Positions 43,029-53,428 of a stretch of 64,000 nucleotides of DNA are shown piece by piece. The stretch lies in assembly GCA_019044685.2 (NCBI GenBank), contig JAGTXX020000011.1:1364001-1428000 (forward strand). Direction: 5' to 3'. The notes under the pieces are model-generated. The model had not been told where the DNA came from. It worked only from the letters and a program-made list of their open reading frames with translations, and ran no database searches. Positions within the stretch are counted from its first letter, which is position 1. Every line of letters begins with the position of its first letter. The DNA is from Nannochloris sp. 'desiccata'. Its lineage: Eukaryota > Chlorophyta > Trebouxiophyceae > Chlorellales > Chlorellaceae. The position numbers and the translations under genes are program-made.

Positions 43029-44803
43029 ATGACAGTCAATAGCGAGCACAGCTCGAATTTGCCGAATCTTCCTGGATATAGAGCCAACCTTACGGTAAGC
43101 TGTTGTACTATCTTCTTCAAATTGCAAGGGGTTTGACTTAGAATAAAATTTGATTTGATGTGAAACATCCTCCTTCCGTTTTATGTATAAAGCCAGCAGC
43201 GCAGGGGGATACATGTGACAGATATCAAACACTCTATTGGAAAGATGGGGTCGCTGTCGTTGTGCCAAAAGGCTCTACTTCTCCAAATATCCGACAGCTG
43301 GAAGAGACATTTGAAACAGCCAAGCTTGAATCTTCAGGAAAAAGCACTCAACAGGTTCTCTCCGCATCACCAAGACCTTCTAATGCCATTGTACCAGGTT
43401 GGTTGACGCATAGCGGCGACGTGCTGCGTTTCTCAGCATATTTTACTGAAGAGGTGCCCTTTCGGCCAGAGGAGGCAAGGAGAATACGCAGTGTCTACAT
43501 TCTCCATTACCTCGAAGATGGGACTACACAAGTAATTGAACCACGAAAAAATAGTGGAGATGGAATCGTTCCTGGCGTCCTTGTCAAGCGCATGCATATC
43601 TCTGCTGCTCCGAACTTGAAAAGCATTTCCGGCGATGAAGGAATTGCCGCCGGCCCCTTTTTGGGCCCATCCAGTTTCACTGTCGGTGGCTCAGTCTCCA
43701 TTTACGGCAAATCGTATCATATTATCGATGGAGACGCATTCACTCGTATGTATATGGAATCTTCTGGATTGCCGCAGGGCGCTGCACTCCCTCTCCCAGT
43801 CGACCAGTATGCAGAGTATATCGCCAAGAAAAACAAGCCTTCTGGGCTGAGCCGTGCTGACCCACAGAGCCCCACACGCTATGCTGAAATCCTTATGGGT
43901 CGTGATCCTGGCACAAAGAAACTCCAAAAGTTTCTGGAAGGCAATTCTAATGTCCTCCGCTTCTCTGCTGTGTGGGACGATCTTGCCGGCGCTCTTCCTG
44001 GCGCTGTGCCAGTACGCAGGCCTTACAAATTCCTTTATTACCTTGAAGATGATACTGTTGAGATTCAAGAATTGAAGGAAGGCAATATTGGAAGAGAATT
44101 TTACAGATTTTTGGCCAGGGCACCATTACCCAAGCACAGAAGCAGCTTGGAGCTCGGTGACACCTTGGCGAGGGAAGACTGTGTCTCTCCTGCAGATTTG
44201 AAGATTGGTGGCAAGGTAGAGGTACACGGGCGAGTATTTCTTATCCATGATGCTGATAATTTTACAAAAGAATGGTGTATCCGCCATCTTGGGTGGGCTC
44301 TAGAAGCGGTGAAGGCAATTGACGTGAGCAAACCAGCTCCCCCTCCCCGTGAAAAAGAGCTCCCTCCGTACAATGGTTACGGAGATCCTGATGATAGCGC
44401 GTACAATTGCAAGAGACTGATTCCTGCTGCCCCTAAGACTCGTCAACGACAGCTTCCTGAAGACCTTGCAGCCACTAACTTTGCAGCTCTCCGGTTTACG
44501 GCTCGTTTAATCGAACGACCTAGGCAACAAAACCTCCCTGAAGAGTCACTGGAGCGCCGCTTCGTTGTTTCTTTCTTCCTTTCTGACGGTACAATCTCTG
44601 TGTACGAAACCCCAGTACCCAACAGTGGCATTGTTGGAGGTAAGTATTTGGAAAGGCGCAAAGCATACAAAGCAGGAGGCGCTGAAAAAATTTCTGAAAA
44701 GGATCTGAAGGTAGGTGGAACGCTTGAGCTGCACGGCAGACTCTTTGAGCTTCTGGGTGCAGACCCGTGGACTTTAAAAACATTGGAACGTCTGTCCTCG
44801 TAG
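43029..44803 (+). CDS. DM10-domain ciliary protein (EFHC1/Rib72-like, without EF-hand)
   Basis: Triple DM10-domain proteins of the EFHC1/Rib72 family sit on the inner face of axonemal doublet microtubules. Exon 1 (43029-43094) encodes MTVNSEHSSNLPNLPGYRAN. The second exon starts at 43193 or 43205 (both are in phase) and runs to 44803, for about 550-560 residues. Evidence for the joined N-terminus is the family-typical YQTLYWKDGVAVV right after the splice. DM10 copies are VLRFSAYFTEE...VYILHYLEDGT, VLRFSAVWDDL...KFLYYLEDDT and a third from ALRFTARLIER to LELHGRLFELLGADPW. The protein stops directly after the third DM10, whereas EFHC1 and Rib72 carry a C-terminal EF-hand region. It implies that the organism can make flagella. 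Confidence 0.85.
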
Positions 44804-45900
44804 ATCTGCTATCACTACTTTAAGACTAATAATTATCAGGGTTAATATTACTCGGTGCGTAGAAGGACATCTACTTTACAGAAAGAAAGGGCGCCTAAAG
44901 CACCCGTTGACTTTAGTTGAACTTGTTGTTTGTTATTTTTGCTTGAAGAGTTTTAAAGACGTGACAATGCATTATGCTGATGGATTCAAATCCAAAACAA
45001 GCTCTCATTAATGCATTCCATTGCTGTATAAAATGATAAATGCAGTATGACATATATAAGATGAAAAAAGAGAAAATATGATGCGGTATTGAATTCTTTC
45101 TTCTTTGAATGATAGATAGTAAAAATTAAACACAGACAACTTTAAAGACACAAGAGAGAAAATACAAATTGAGTGACGCAAAGAGTTCTGAAAGAGGTTA
45201 AGGATATGCAGACAAGTTTTAACGTGAAAGAGAAGCAGCACAAGCCTTAAAATATATTCTGGTAGGCCGGACGCCCAAAATGAAGACATGAAAAAAGAAT
45301 CAAAGAAAAGGCCTTTAGGTAGAGTTGTCGAGGGGGAAAATGAGAAATTTGCATGCGTTCGTGAGTTTATTTATTATTGGGGACGTATTGCTAGGTCTAG
45401 ACTTCAGCCTAGGTAGCTCGCAAATTCATCAAAAAAAAAATCATGTTGGGGAAAAAAAAAAGAGTTAAACGGCCAATTAACCGTAGACAAAAAGGAAAAG
45501 GTTGAAAAAAGAATCTTCCGTAGTATCTAGAGTAGACGTTTCTTTCTTTTTAATAGAACCTCATGTATAGTATACAGCACTGGTGTGAGGGCAGCCAGCA
45601 GAAATTATTTATTGCTAGGTAATATCTAGTATAATACAACAAAAGTGGACGGACCTCCACGGCCCGCACAGAAATTCGTGAGATTATTTTTCTTCTATCT
45701 AGCTACCCTTTTTCAAAAGAGGGGGATTTTTTCATAAGGGAGAGTAGTAGGTCACAATATTTAGTGAGGGAAGGCACAAAAGAAGAAGGAAGAGTTCACT
45801 CGTTGGGTAGATAGGTAGAAAATGGTAGCAAGGATAGGAAGAAAAAAATAACCATGTCCGGGCTTTTTGAATTTGGAATTGGAAGCAATAATGATGGCCT
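44804..45900. other. long intergenic region between convergent genes
   Basis: 1,097 bp of AT- and purine-rich sequence with A-runs (near 45431 and 45452). Neither strand shows a supported frame, tRNA or snRNA. Long 3'UTRs of the DM10 and bZIP genes may fill part of it. Confidence 0.5.
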
Positions 45901-47160
45901 TCAAACCATCAATCCAGCCACTTGGCTTTGAGTCATTCCACTAATATTAGCGCCAAGAGGAAGTTTCCCATGCATCAGCGCTTCTTCAGCAGCACGCAAT
46001 TGCCTCAACAAAGCCTCTCGTTCAGCTTCCTTTTCAGCACAGGCGTCGGCCAAGGTAGAAACTTCAGTAGCCAGACCTTCTCGTTGCAAACGAAGCATTT
46101 CTACGCGCTGTTTAAGCCCTTCAGCAGCAGATTTTTGCTTCAGTTTACTTTTTGCAGCGCTTAACCTGTTGGCAAGGATACGTTTTGCCTTTTTAGGGTC
46201 GATTCGAGGGTCCATGCGAGGATCTCCAGCAGGTTGGCGGCCGCCTTTTCCTTTACGGAGATGAGGTGGAGTTAAGAAACCGCTATGAGGGATAGCGGCA
46301 TAGCGACCTAAGCCAGAAACATCATTTGCTGAACGGGAACGAGGCATGCGGGTACCTGTACGATCAACAGTAGCAGTAACAGCAGGACCAACAGCAACTG
46401 GACCTTCGCCAGCGGCGGCGGCAGCCGCTGCAGCACGGCGAACAGCTAAAGCATGCAAATTAGTATTAGAGCCACCGTTTCCGGCAAGATTGGCACCTGC
46501 TAATTGCAAATTAGGCATAGAAGTAACACGAGGTACTCCTCTTCTGCCTCCTACTTGCCCCATTGTGAATGTATTACCAGAACCAAAGTGAAGATGCAAT
46601 CCACCATTGTCAAGCTCACCTCCATTAGAAGAAGAAGGTGAAACACTCAAGCCAGTACCATCACCATACTCACTACTATTATATTGCCTATAGGTTTCTA
46701 GACCAGTTGTAGCTGCTGTTGGGATAAAAGTAGGCTGGAGGCTAGTAGGTTGGCCAGAAATCGAGGTGGGGGATACAGTGTGTTGAAGAGCAGATGGTTG
46801 CTGGATCATGTGAAGTTCCGCATGCTCAGGGATGGAAGGGAATGAAGACCAGTTGGAGTTGTGAAGAGATGCTGGGGCAGAGGTGCCTAAAAGAAGCTCT
46901 GAGTCATCAGCTTCTTCAGGTGCTGCTAGCAAGCGGTTCTCGTCATCTAAGTCTTCAAGGAGGAGAGCATTGGAGGAACGAGATGTGCCCAAATGAGGGC
47001 GAGAAGCTTCATTTACATCGATCTCGCCCACGAAAAACTCTTCAGGGCTCGATGCAGGTCCTGTAACAAGGGGTTGGAGACCCATGACATCATCGCAGGC
47101 ATTATCTAACATCCGTTGATCTTGAAAACCAACGTCCAAGGAAACATCAAGGGATGCCAT
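45901..47160 (-). CDS. bZIP transcription factor (plant group I-like)
   Basis: 419 residues from the ATG at 47160 (MASLDVSLDVGFQDQ). The same frame is open farther upstream. However, a donor at 47292 and an acceptor at 47163 mark a 130-nt 5'UTR intron, and the upstream exon lacks an in-frame ATG, so this start is preferred. The bZIP is C-terminal: basic region KRILANRLSAAKSKLKQK followed by a leucine-zipper-like stretch (LKQRVEMLRLQREGLATEV). The residue normally Arg in NxxSAxxSR is Lys here, a hallmark of plant group I (VIP1/RSG-type) factors. The rest is Ser/Ala/Gly-rich with no other domain. It should be a nuclear DNA-binding regulator with unknown targets. Confidence 0.87.
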   Translation of the reverse strand: MASLDVSLDVGFQDQRMLDNACDDVMGLQPLVTGPASSPEEFFVGEIDVNEASRPHLGTSRSSNALLLEDLDDENRLLAAPEEADDSELLLGTSAPASLHNSNWSSFPSIPEHAELHMIQQPSALQHTVSPTSISGQPTSLQPTFIPTAATTGLETYRQYNSSEYGDGTGLSVSPSSSNGGELDNGGLHLHFGSGNTFTMGQVGGRRGVPRVTSMPNLQLAGANLAGNGGSNTNLHALAVRRAAAAAAAAGEGPVAVGPAVTATVDRTGTRMPRSRSANDVSGLGRYAAIPHSGFLTPPHLRKGKGGRQPAGDPRMDPRIDPKKAKRILANRLSAAKSKLKQKSAAEGLKQRVEMLRLQREGLATEVSTLADACAEKEAEREALLRQLRAAEEALMHGKLPLGANISGMTQSQVAGLMV

Positions 47161-48013
47161 TTCTGATGAGAACAAACGAAAGAGAGATAATGTAGGGTCA
47201 GACGGAGGGGTACTAAGGAAAGAAATGAGGAAGTTGACGTGTTGAAGCCCATTGTGTAACTTCGGTGCCCAAGCAACCGTGTGCGTGCTTACCTTGGTTG
47301 GCACAAGCCTGTTCTATAAGCGATCGGTGATGTTCGGTGAGTATAGCTGTAGGAAAGTGATTAATACTAGGTTTGAGGTGGGGTTTTAAAGGCGTGCAAG
47401 ATTTGCAAATTTTGAAATGAGGGCGCAATGGTGGTCGGGGGGCTGCTTTCGCCAATCTGCAGTGCGCACCCTGAGTAAATATGCGTGAAAGGAGTGTACA
47501 ACTCACCAAATTCAAGGATTCGCAGTAGAAAAGTTGAAGACCTATGTGAAAACGATCCAAGGTTTACTGAAAGTGCTAGGGACGCTAAATACTTAAGCTA
47601 GAGCTCAATCCTAGGTTTGTATGAATAAAACAATTTATTCCATAATGGTGTTAATTGCATGCAGGCCATCAGCATCTTTTTTGCCTCTTGGTGTTGATGA
47701 AATTCAGGGCTAGCCTTGTTCGACTTGTTCCTTGCGCCCAACTTCAAGAACTTGGCAAGTTGCAGTAGCTAACTCGGGGTCAGAAGAAGCTAACTTTTTT
47801 TCACAATTTGTGAATCACAAAGTATATGCCATGCAATGCTATACCTTTACCTTATTACTGTCCTTCATCGCTAGCATTATCGTAAAAATGCCAAAGATTT
47901 ACAAAAACTAATAGGAGAAAAAAATGAATGCAACAGCAAAGCCGGGAAGAATAATTTTCATCTACAACCTTTCCTTCCAACCTTTCCTCGACGTGATTAA
48001 ACAAAGTAACAAA
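47161..48013. other. bZIP 5' leader/promoter and H2B 3' region
   Basis: Includes the 5'UTR intron 47163-47292 of the bZIP gene, its upstream leader and promoter, and then the 3' flank of the H2B gene. No further gene was recognised. Confidence 0.5.
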
Positions 48014-49573
48014 TTACATACTAACGCCTGCAATGCGTCCCACAGCCTTCTTCCCTTCAGCTATAGCATGCTTTCCCAGCTCTCCAGGCAACACGAGCCT
48101 TACCGCTGTTTGAATTTCTCTGGCCGTCAAAGTTTTCTTTTTATCCTTCATGGCCAACCGAGCTGCTTCCTCCACAATACTATCAAATTGGTCCGAAACA
48201 AATGTATGCATGACGCTCATAGCTTTAGCACTGATGCCAAAATCAGGATGGACTTGCTTTAGAACTTTGAAAATATAGCGTTTGTAACTTTCATTTTTGC
48301 GAGGTTGACGACGGCGACCTCCAGCAGGAGCAGCGGAGGGTTTTTTGCGGCCTTTCTTGGCAGTGGAAGGAGCAGGTTCTTTCTTTGCCGGAACTCTTTT
48401 ACTCGCAACACGTGCACGTGCCGAAACAGGCGCAGGAACAGGAGCGGCTTCCTCCTCTTCTTCTTCTTCTTCTTCTTCTTGTTCCTCTCGGCGAGCGACC
48501 TCAGCGCCTTTTACCCTGCCAGGCAGCACACTACGAAGAGTCTCGGTGATGCCACGAAGCATCTTAGCAGGGGTAATAGGTTCAGTTTCCGGGCGAGCAC
48601 CCCGCTTACCCCGCTTTGTAGAAGGGGTCGGCTGCTCCTCTTCTTCCTCTTCTTCTTGAGGAGGAAAGTTGCCAGGAATCTCATCAGGAGTGTGGAACAT
48701 ACCTTCTCCTGGTGAGACAGCAAGGTTAGCAGCTTCGATCTCTCGTTTTTCCTCATCGGGGACTTCTAAATCTTCTTCTTCCTCTTCCGCTTCCTCGCCT
48801 TCTCCCGCTGTAGCTTCTTGAGTCGCCTGAACCCATTCCATAGGGATATTAGGTTCTTCAGCTTGAGTTTCTGACGCGGGTGGATACAAAATCTCCTCAG
48901 TGGCAGGGAGTTGTTCCTCGGAAAGAATGCCACGACGGCCACGGCGGCGACGGCCAGCAGCACCACCACCATGTTGCGCTCCAGCTGGCTCTTCGGCTGC
49001 AATACCAACATCGTCACCTTCTTCTGCTTCTTCTTCACCTTCATTTTCAATCACTTTATAAGATCTGACAATAGTCTCAGGCGCCGCTTCAACGGCACCA
49101 CGACCACCACGGCCAACTGTTGATTTTGGTGTGGTATCAGCAGCAGCCATCACTTCATCAAGCTCTTTTCCCAAACGAGCAGAGGTATCTTGACGTCTGG
49201 TAGAAACACCGCGTCCAGAGCGGCGAGGTGCAGCAGCAGGTGCCTCCTCCTCCTGCTCCTCCTGTTCTTCTTCTTCTTCTTCCACGGCGCCTTCTTCATC
49301 ACTTGTATGGACCTCTTCAACCTGCATACCAGCACCTGCTCCCTTCTTCTTCCCCCCCTTTTTAGCTCGTACCACCGCGACACGCTTCACAACTTCGCGT
49401 ACCTCACGGACTTCTTGGATTTCAGCCTCGTCTCCAGTAGGGAGAAGCTCATTCATCTGAGTTTCCTCGACTAATTTCGAGCGACGAGTAGAGGTTCGAG
49501 TACGAGCGGGAGCTCCAGCAGTGCCTCCAGGCACGGCAGGAGTCTCGGGTTCTTGAGAATTGACTAAATTCAT
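48014..49573 (-). CDS. histone H2B with a very long acidic and basic N-terminal extension
   Basis: 519 residues in one exon from the ATG at 49573. The last ~100 residues (about 420-519) are a clear H2B histone fold: [40 protein letters not shown] and [20 protein letters not shown], ending [18 protein letters not shown]. The ~420-residue N-terminal part is unlike a normal H2B tail of 20-50 residues. It alternates long Glu runs with Arg/Gly-rich patches ([18 protein letters not shown]) that look like AT-hooks or nuclear signals. The last helix is basic, but the usual KYTSS end is replaced. No intron is needed and the frame is continuous, so a splicing artefact is unlikely. It may be a specialised variant alongside normal H2B genes elsewhere. 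Confidence 0.9.
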   Translation of the reverse strand: MNLVNSQEPETPAVPGGTAGAPARTRTSTRRSKLVEETQMNELLPTGDEAEIQEVREVREVVKRVAVVRAKKGGKKKGAGAGMQVEEVHTSDEEGAVEEEEEEQEEQEEEAPAAAPRRSGRGVSTRRQDTSARLGKELDEVMAAADTTPKSTVGRGGRGAVEAAPETIVRSYKVIENEGEEEAEEGDDVGIAAEEPAGAQHGGGAAGRRRRGRRGILSEEQLPATEEILYPPASETQAEEPNIPMEWVQATQEATAGEGEEAEEEEEDLEVPDEEKREIEAANLAVSPGEGMFHTPDEIPGNFPPQEEEEEEEQPTPSTKRGKRGARPETEPITPAKMLRGITETLRSVLPGRVKGAEVARREEQEEEEEEEEEEAAPVPAPVSARARVASKRVPAKKEPAPSTAKKGRKKPSAAPAGGRRRQPRKNESYKRYIFKVLKQVHPDFGISAKAMSVMHTFVSDQFDSIVEEAARLAMKDKKKTLTAREIQTAVRLVLPGELGKHAIAEGKKAVGRIAGVSM

Positions 49574-49864
49574 GATGTCAGCCTTGAGCGACTGGTTTGC
49601 TAAATTACCGGTAATATGAAAATAGCCGTTGAGCTTATTCGGTTATTCGATTGGCCTTGGACAGCAAAGACTCACACAAACAACAGAAGTTATGCAAAGT
49701 ATTGAGGTATAGTGCTAACAATGGATGCAATGTATGGCATTTGTTGTCTTCAATCTTCAATCGGAATCTTTCTTAAGAGAAGTTGTGTAGAAGCTCTACG
49801 ACGTGTCGTGTGCAAAAATTTACATGTTCCTGTTTTCATTTCATCATTTTAACTATCCCTGCTT

Positions 49865-50824
49865 TCAACGTCCAGCCCAACCTGCTGCTAAAGAATCTAG
49901 ATATCCGCTTGTACTGGCAATCCCTAAAATGATCAACGCTGGCAGTAAGAATGCCGCTAATACCCCTAAAAAGAATGGTGTATCATTTCTGGTCGACGTC
50001 TGTTCAAAATATTCTTTTCTTTTTGAGACTCTCTTTTCTAAATCTGTCATTCCTGAGTTTGATTTCTTATAATTCCGTTGTAAACGCTCCCCAATAGTGC
50101 CTGGAGCTGCTGTGGTGCTACTGCCTGGGAGATCTATGCTATCTAAAGAAGATGAATTTCCCGCGGCAGCTTCAGCCTCGGCGGCAACTGCAGACAGCAG
50201 GTCTGGTTCACCTGCTGCTGGCGGTGCCTCGGCATCACTCTCAGAAGTATAAGAATTCAAAGGAGAAGGTAATCCACTGTCCTCTTTTTCATCTACCCAT
50301 TCTTTTAATGGAGCTACAGAAAGCTCAAGCATGATAAATGGGGCCCGTCTCATTCTCACAGCATCTCGAATGTAACGTAGGCTCGCTCTATCGTTCAACA
50401 TCCAGGTTTCTGTTGGTCGAATAGGGTCCGATAAAGAGAATAGTTGCTGCCCAGGGCGAATACCTGCTTCTGCTGCTTCACTGCCAACTGCAACTGCTTC
50501 AACAACGATGGCTTTGCCACCGCCAACACGGACAGCGGCGAATTTTAGAGCCGTTTGAGCCTCGCTTGTGGCAATTTCGACTTGGAAATTGTCTTCTTGT
50601 GTCGTTATGTTGTCCAAAGAAGAAGCACTAAAGTCTGCTGCCTGGCAGCAATGATATGAGGCCCGCTTCTTACTGGGCGCCAATCTTGGGATCAAGGTCT
50701 TTTGCATGGCTCCATGCAAACTTTGCCCACGCAATGCATTGGATGGGTTATAATAATGGCAGAAAACAGGCCAATGGCCTATAGATGACTGTGGCTTGAG
50801 CATACTATTGGCTAAGATGGACAT
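49865..50824 (-). CDS. PDZ-domain protein with C-terminal transmembrane helix, probably plastid
   Basis: About 319 residues from the ATG at 50824 (MSILANSMLKPQSS); the frame upstream has only TTG. The N-terminus lacks acids and is Ser/Lys-rich, like a plastid transit peptide. A PDZ domain follows: ALKFAAVRVGGGKAIVVEAV, GSEAAEAGIRPGQQLFSL, then LRYIRDAVRMRRAPFIMLEL. An Ala/Glu-rich linker and a motif LEKRVSKRKEYFEQ come next. A single hydrophobic helix (FFLGVLAAFLLPALIILGIA) is near the end. Plants have plastid membrane proteins with a PDZ plus one helix; the exact orthologue was not identified. Confidence 0.72.
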   Translation of the reverse strand: MSILANSMLKPQSSIGHWPVFCHYYNPSNALRGQSLHGAMQKTLIPRLAPSKKRASYHCCQAADFSASSLDNITTQEDNFQVEIATSEAQTALKFAAVRVGGGKAIVVEAVAVGSEAAEAGIRPGQQLFSLSDPIRPTETWMLNDRASLRYIRDAVRMRRAPFIMLELSVAPLKEWVDEKEDSGLPSPLNSYTSESDAEAPPAAGEPDLLSAVAAEAEAAAGNSSSLDSIDLPGSSTTAAPGTIGERLQRNYKKSNSGMTDLEKRVSKRKEYFEQTSTRNDTPFFLGVLAAFLLPALIILGIASTSGYLDSLAAGWAGR

Positions 50825-51139
50825 TTTTGAAAGAATTAGGGACAAATGGAGCAATTTAGACTAAGTAATTTCGCGCAACTTGAATAATCTTGGTTCTCGA
50901 GGTTATTAATGCATTTAAAAATAGCAAATGAGGCTCCTTGCTATCTGAAACAGCTCGTCTGGACAGAGCCCAGATCTTTTAAAACGAAGGTAGCTTAGCT
51001 GGCACTAGCTTCGGGGCTTAAAACCTCGCATTGAAGTTCTAAGCTGCACAAAATTAGATTCTGAGTATTATCAAATAGAATACATCCCCGCTGGAACGTT
51101 ACTACCCCTTGCTCTTACAGAACAGGGCATTATTTTAAA
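50825..51139. promoter_or_regulatory. bidirectional promoter region between PDZ gene and small Pro-rich gene
   Basis: 315 bp between divergent start codons. No element was recognised. Confidence 0.4.
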
Positions 51140-51710
51140 ATGGTAACAGCGCTTGCAGTTGCTGGTTGTAAGCCGCAAGGGGTCGCTAGGGCCCGAGCAG
51201 CAGGTTTAATCTGTTCTTCAACCCGCTACAATGTCAATTTCGCGGTGTATAGCGAATTCAGCGACGCCGAAGGTCCTGGTACAGGCAAAAGACATGCCCC
51301 AATTGTCTCTGAACCACGAACACCTTCTCAAGCTCCTGGTCCTGCAGAACACTTTGACCTCTTGTCTGCAGAGGAAATGGAAGCGAAATTTCCCGAATGG
51401 ATCCATGCAAGCACACCTCCTGTCATTGTTGACCGCGAACCGCCTGGCCTCGCGGTTCTTCATTCTCCAGATGCGGGCCCTAGGACTGGTCACCGTCGGT
51501 GAGCAACCCTCCATTTGCAGTTGCATTCATTCCCTTTAATACTTTATACACATTACCAACCTTAACTAATCTTACATTAATTTTATTTTCAATTTCAGGC
51601 CTCCCAGCCCGACAGTACCAAGGTCACTTGCCAGTCCTCCGCTGCCTTACCCGACCTCGGGCCCTGCAGCCGATCTTCAACGGGATTTAATGGCGAAGAA
51701 ACGAATCTGA
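51140..51710 (+). CDS. unknown Pro-rich small protein, two exons
   Basis: Two exons are inferred, 51140-51498 and 51599-51710, joined in frame across a GT-AG intron with a branch-like AACTAAT 40 nt before the acceptor; about 156 residues. It begins MVTALAVAGCKPQGVARARA, with an organellar-like Arg/Ala-rich start, and contains AEHFDLLSAEEMEAKFPEWI and PPVIVDREPPGLAVLHSP, then a Pro-rich tail. No known domain was recognised. It converges on the SelT gene. Confidence 0.6.
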
Positions 51711-52321
51711 GGTCGGAAATAACACTCTCTCCCAAAGTAAAATAAACGAAATTTGGTTATCAAATGCTGATATGAAAAATGAAAATTAATAAAATGACCT
51801 CCCGACAGTGCTTGCTGTAGTGTTCCTGTTTTGGTAGCAATCTTTGGTCTGCTGACTCTCTTCGTATCGTTGTATATTTGTATATTATCCCTCGTATGTT
51901 TCTTTGCAACTATTGCTTCTTCATAAGCCAATTTTCCGTGTTATTTTGTGTACTAATTCTCGAATTGCCGCTTTCAGTATCAGTCATTTTGAAGTGACCG
52001 ACAGGCAATGAGCTACCTATTTGTAAAACTTTTATTTTTAAACACACGGTTTCCTTAAGAAGATTTGATAAACAAATACAATATACGCATGACACACCGA
52101 AGTAATACATAATTAACAAGAAGGTTTTCTTTTTCATTTTAAATCCAGCGATAACAGTAATTGCTAAGAAGTCGTTTTCAAGCAAAGCCACAGCGCCAGA
52201 TATTGAGATATCGTAAAGGCAGATTTAATGGAAAGCTGTCATAATAAGCAATCTTACCGAATATCTGAATTTAAAAGAGAAAGTCAACCACTGGTACCTC
52301 TATCTAGAAGCAATCTTACCG
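51711..52321. other. intergenic between convergent genes, including SelT 3'UTR
   Basis: 611 bp. On the minus strand this is the SelT 3' region where a SECIS element must lie if UGA is decoded as Sec. I looked for an (A/G)UGA...AA...GA stem-loop by eye and found no convincing fold. The 14-nt word CGGTAAGATTGCTT is repeated at 52321-52308 and 52259-52246. Confidence 0.55.
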
Positions 52322-52962
52322 TCACTGCGTAGCGGCAGCAGCAGCGGTGATGACCTCTTGCACCGTCATCAACAACTCATCCATCCGAGGCATTCTCCCA
52401 GTATCAATCTTGCTAAAGATCACTTCAGGGCCATACAAAACCTCGAACGCTCCAGTTGATACCATACTATTGATAATGGTGTTGCCAAAGAAGAAGGCAC
52501 CAATGACAATACTAAAACGCTTTTCAGCAAGTTGAGGCCACAAGGTAGGAGGGAACAAAGCTGTCATTCCGAGTGTCTCGCAGATTTGTTGTCCAGCAAG
52601 GGCAAAAGCAATAGCGGCGTATTGGATGAAGGTCATGACGCGTGCTAGAGCTGCTTGTGTAGGCGAAGGGGGATAGTTTTCAAGATGCACTCGTAGGTCG
52701 GCACCAAAGCGTTGCTGTAATGCAGACGCAACTTGTTGTGCCGCCCCACGGTAGGATCATGAGGTGCAAAAACTGATAGTGACATCCTGTAGCGCACTAG
52801 ATGCCTGCAAAGATGTAGTAGGACAAGGTGAGACAGTGTGCAACAGGGAAGTTGGCTTTAATCGAAATTTCAAATTCACACCGTTTTTTGAATGTTGGCA
52901 TCCGCCTCAGTGCTCGCTGCCATCAGAACGGTCGCTAACGTGAAAACCACTGCGCCGTTCAT
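52322..52962 (-). CDS. SELT: selenoprotein T with in-frame UGA (selenocysteine)
   Basis: Selenoprotein T is an ER membrane thioredoxin-like oxidoreductase. Two exons, 52962-52882 and 52804-52322, give 187 residues with U at residue 43. Exon 1 is a signal peptide (MNGAVVFTLATVLMAASTEA) and exon 2 begins ASSALQDVTISFCTS. It then meets TGA at 52759-52757, continuing SYRGAAQQVASALQQRFGAD. Land-plant SELT reads FCASCSYRG here, so the TGA sits exactly at the redox Cys/Sec of CxxU. The downstream body has two hydrophobic segments (MTFIQYAAIAFALAG; IVIGAFFFGNTIINSMVSTG) and FEVLYGPEVIFSKIDTGRMP, all typical. Reading ends at TGA 52324-52322. TGA is a normal stop in other genes here, so the code is not reassigned. 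A naive annotation would miss the N-terminal third. Confidence 0.88.
52757..52759 (-). other. selenocysteine UGA codon of SelT
   Basis: TGA on the minus strand, in the frame defined by the spliced coding region. It occupies the fourth position of the CxxU redox motif (C40-T-S-U43). The coding frame stays open and family-conserved for about 145 codons after it. Confidence 0.87.
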
Positions 52963-53428
52963 AGTTAGTTTGTAATTTGAAAGTTAAGAGACGTCTGCGC
53001 TCGCTCTTTAACGCCAACAATAACGTGAAGGAAATTCTGCCCGGGCGCCCGCCAAAACTTTTGAAATCTAATGTTTCAAATAAGGCTCAGAAATCAGTTT
53101 ATCGTTGCAACGAGCTATATTTAAAATTCTGAGAATACCTTCCAGCGGATATTGGTGAGGCAAGAGCCTTAAACTTTCACCTTGCATCCGTCACAAATTT
53201 TGCTGATCTGTCGATGCACCTTTATTTGGCTAAATTCAGAACAAATTTTCAGCTTCAATCAGCCTTAAAATTATCATAATACCGAAAATTTTGCTCGGTA
53301 GGAGCGCTGTAAGCGTACACTGTGATTTTCATTCTCACCAACGCCGCAATCCCGGCCACCGGCAATCATACTTTAGTCAAAGCAATTCTCGAGTCTCTAC
53401 CATTTATTTTTCCACATTGGCAACCAAA
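52963..53428. promoter_or_regulatory. bidirectional promoter region between SelT and thiamine pyrophosphokinase
   Basis: 466 bp between divergent start codons. No known element was recognised. Confidence 0.4.

Noticed and set aside
47213..47560. Open frame upstream of the bZIP start, joined in frame across the 130-nt intron
   Set aside because: It contains no ATG in frame before the splice, so it is treated as a 5'UTR exon.
52239..52242. AUGA in the SelT 3'UTR as a SECIS core
   Set aside because: The 3' side that could pair with it gives a stem with an over-40-nt loop and no tandem G-A pairs.
52757..52759. TGA in SelT as a sign of a pseudogene or of codon reassignment
   Set aside because: All other parts of the gene are intact, the TGA sits exactly on the redox residue, and TGA is a normal stop elsewhere in the window.
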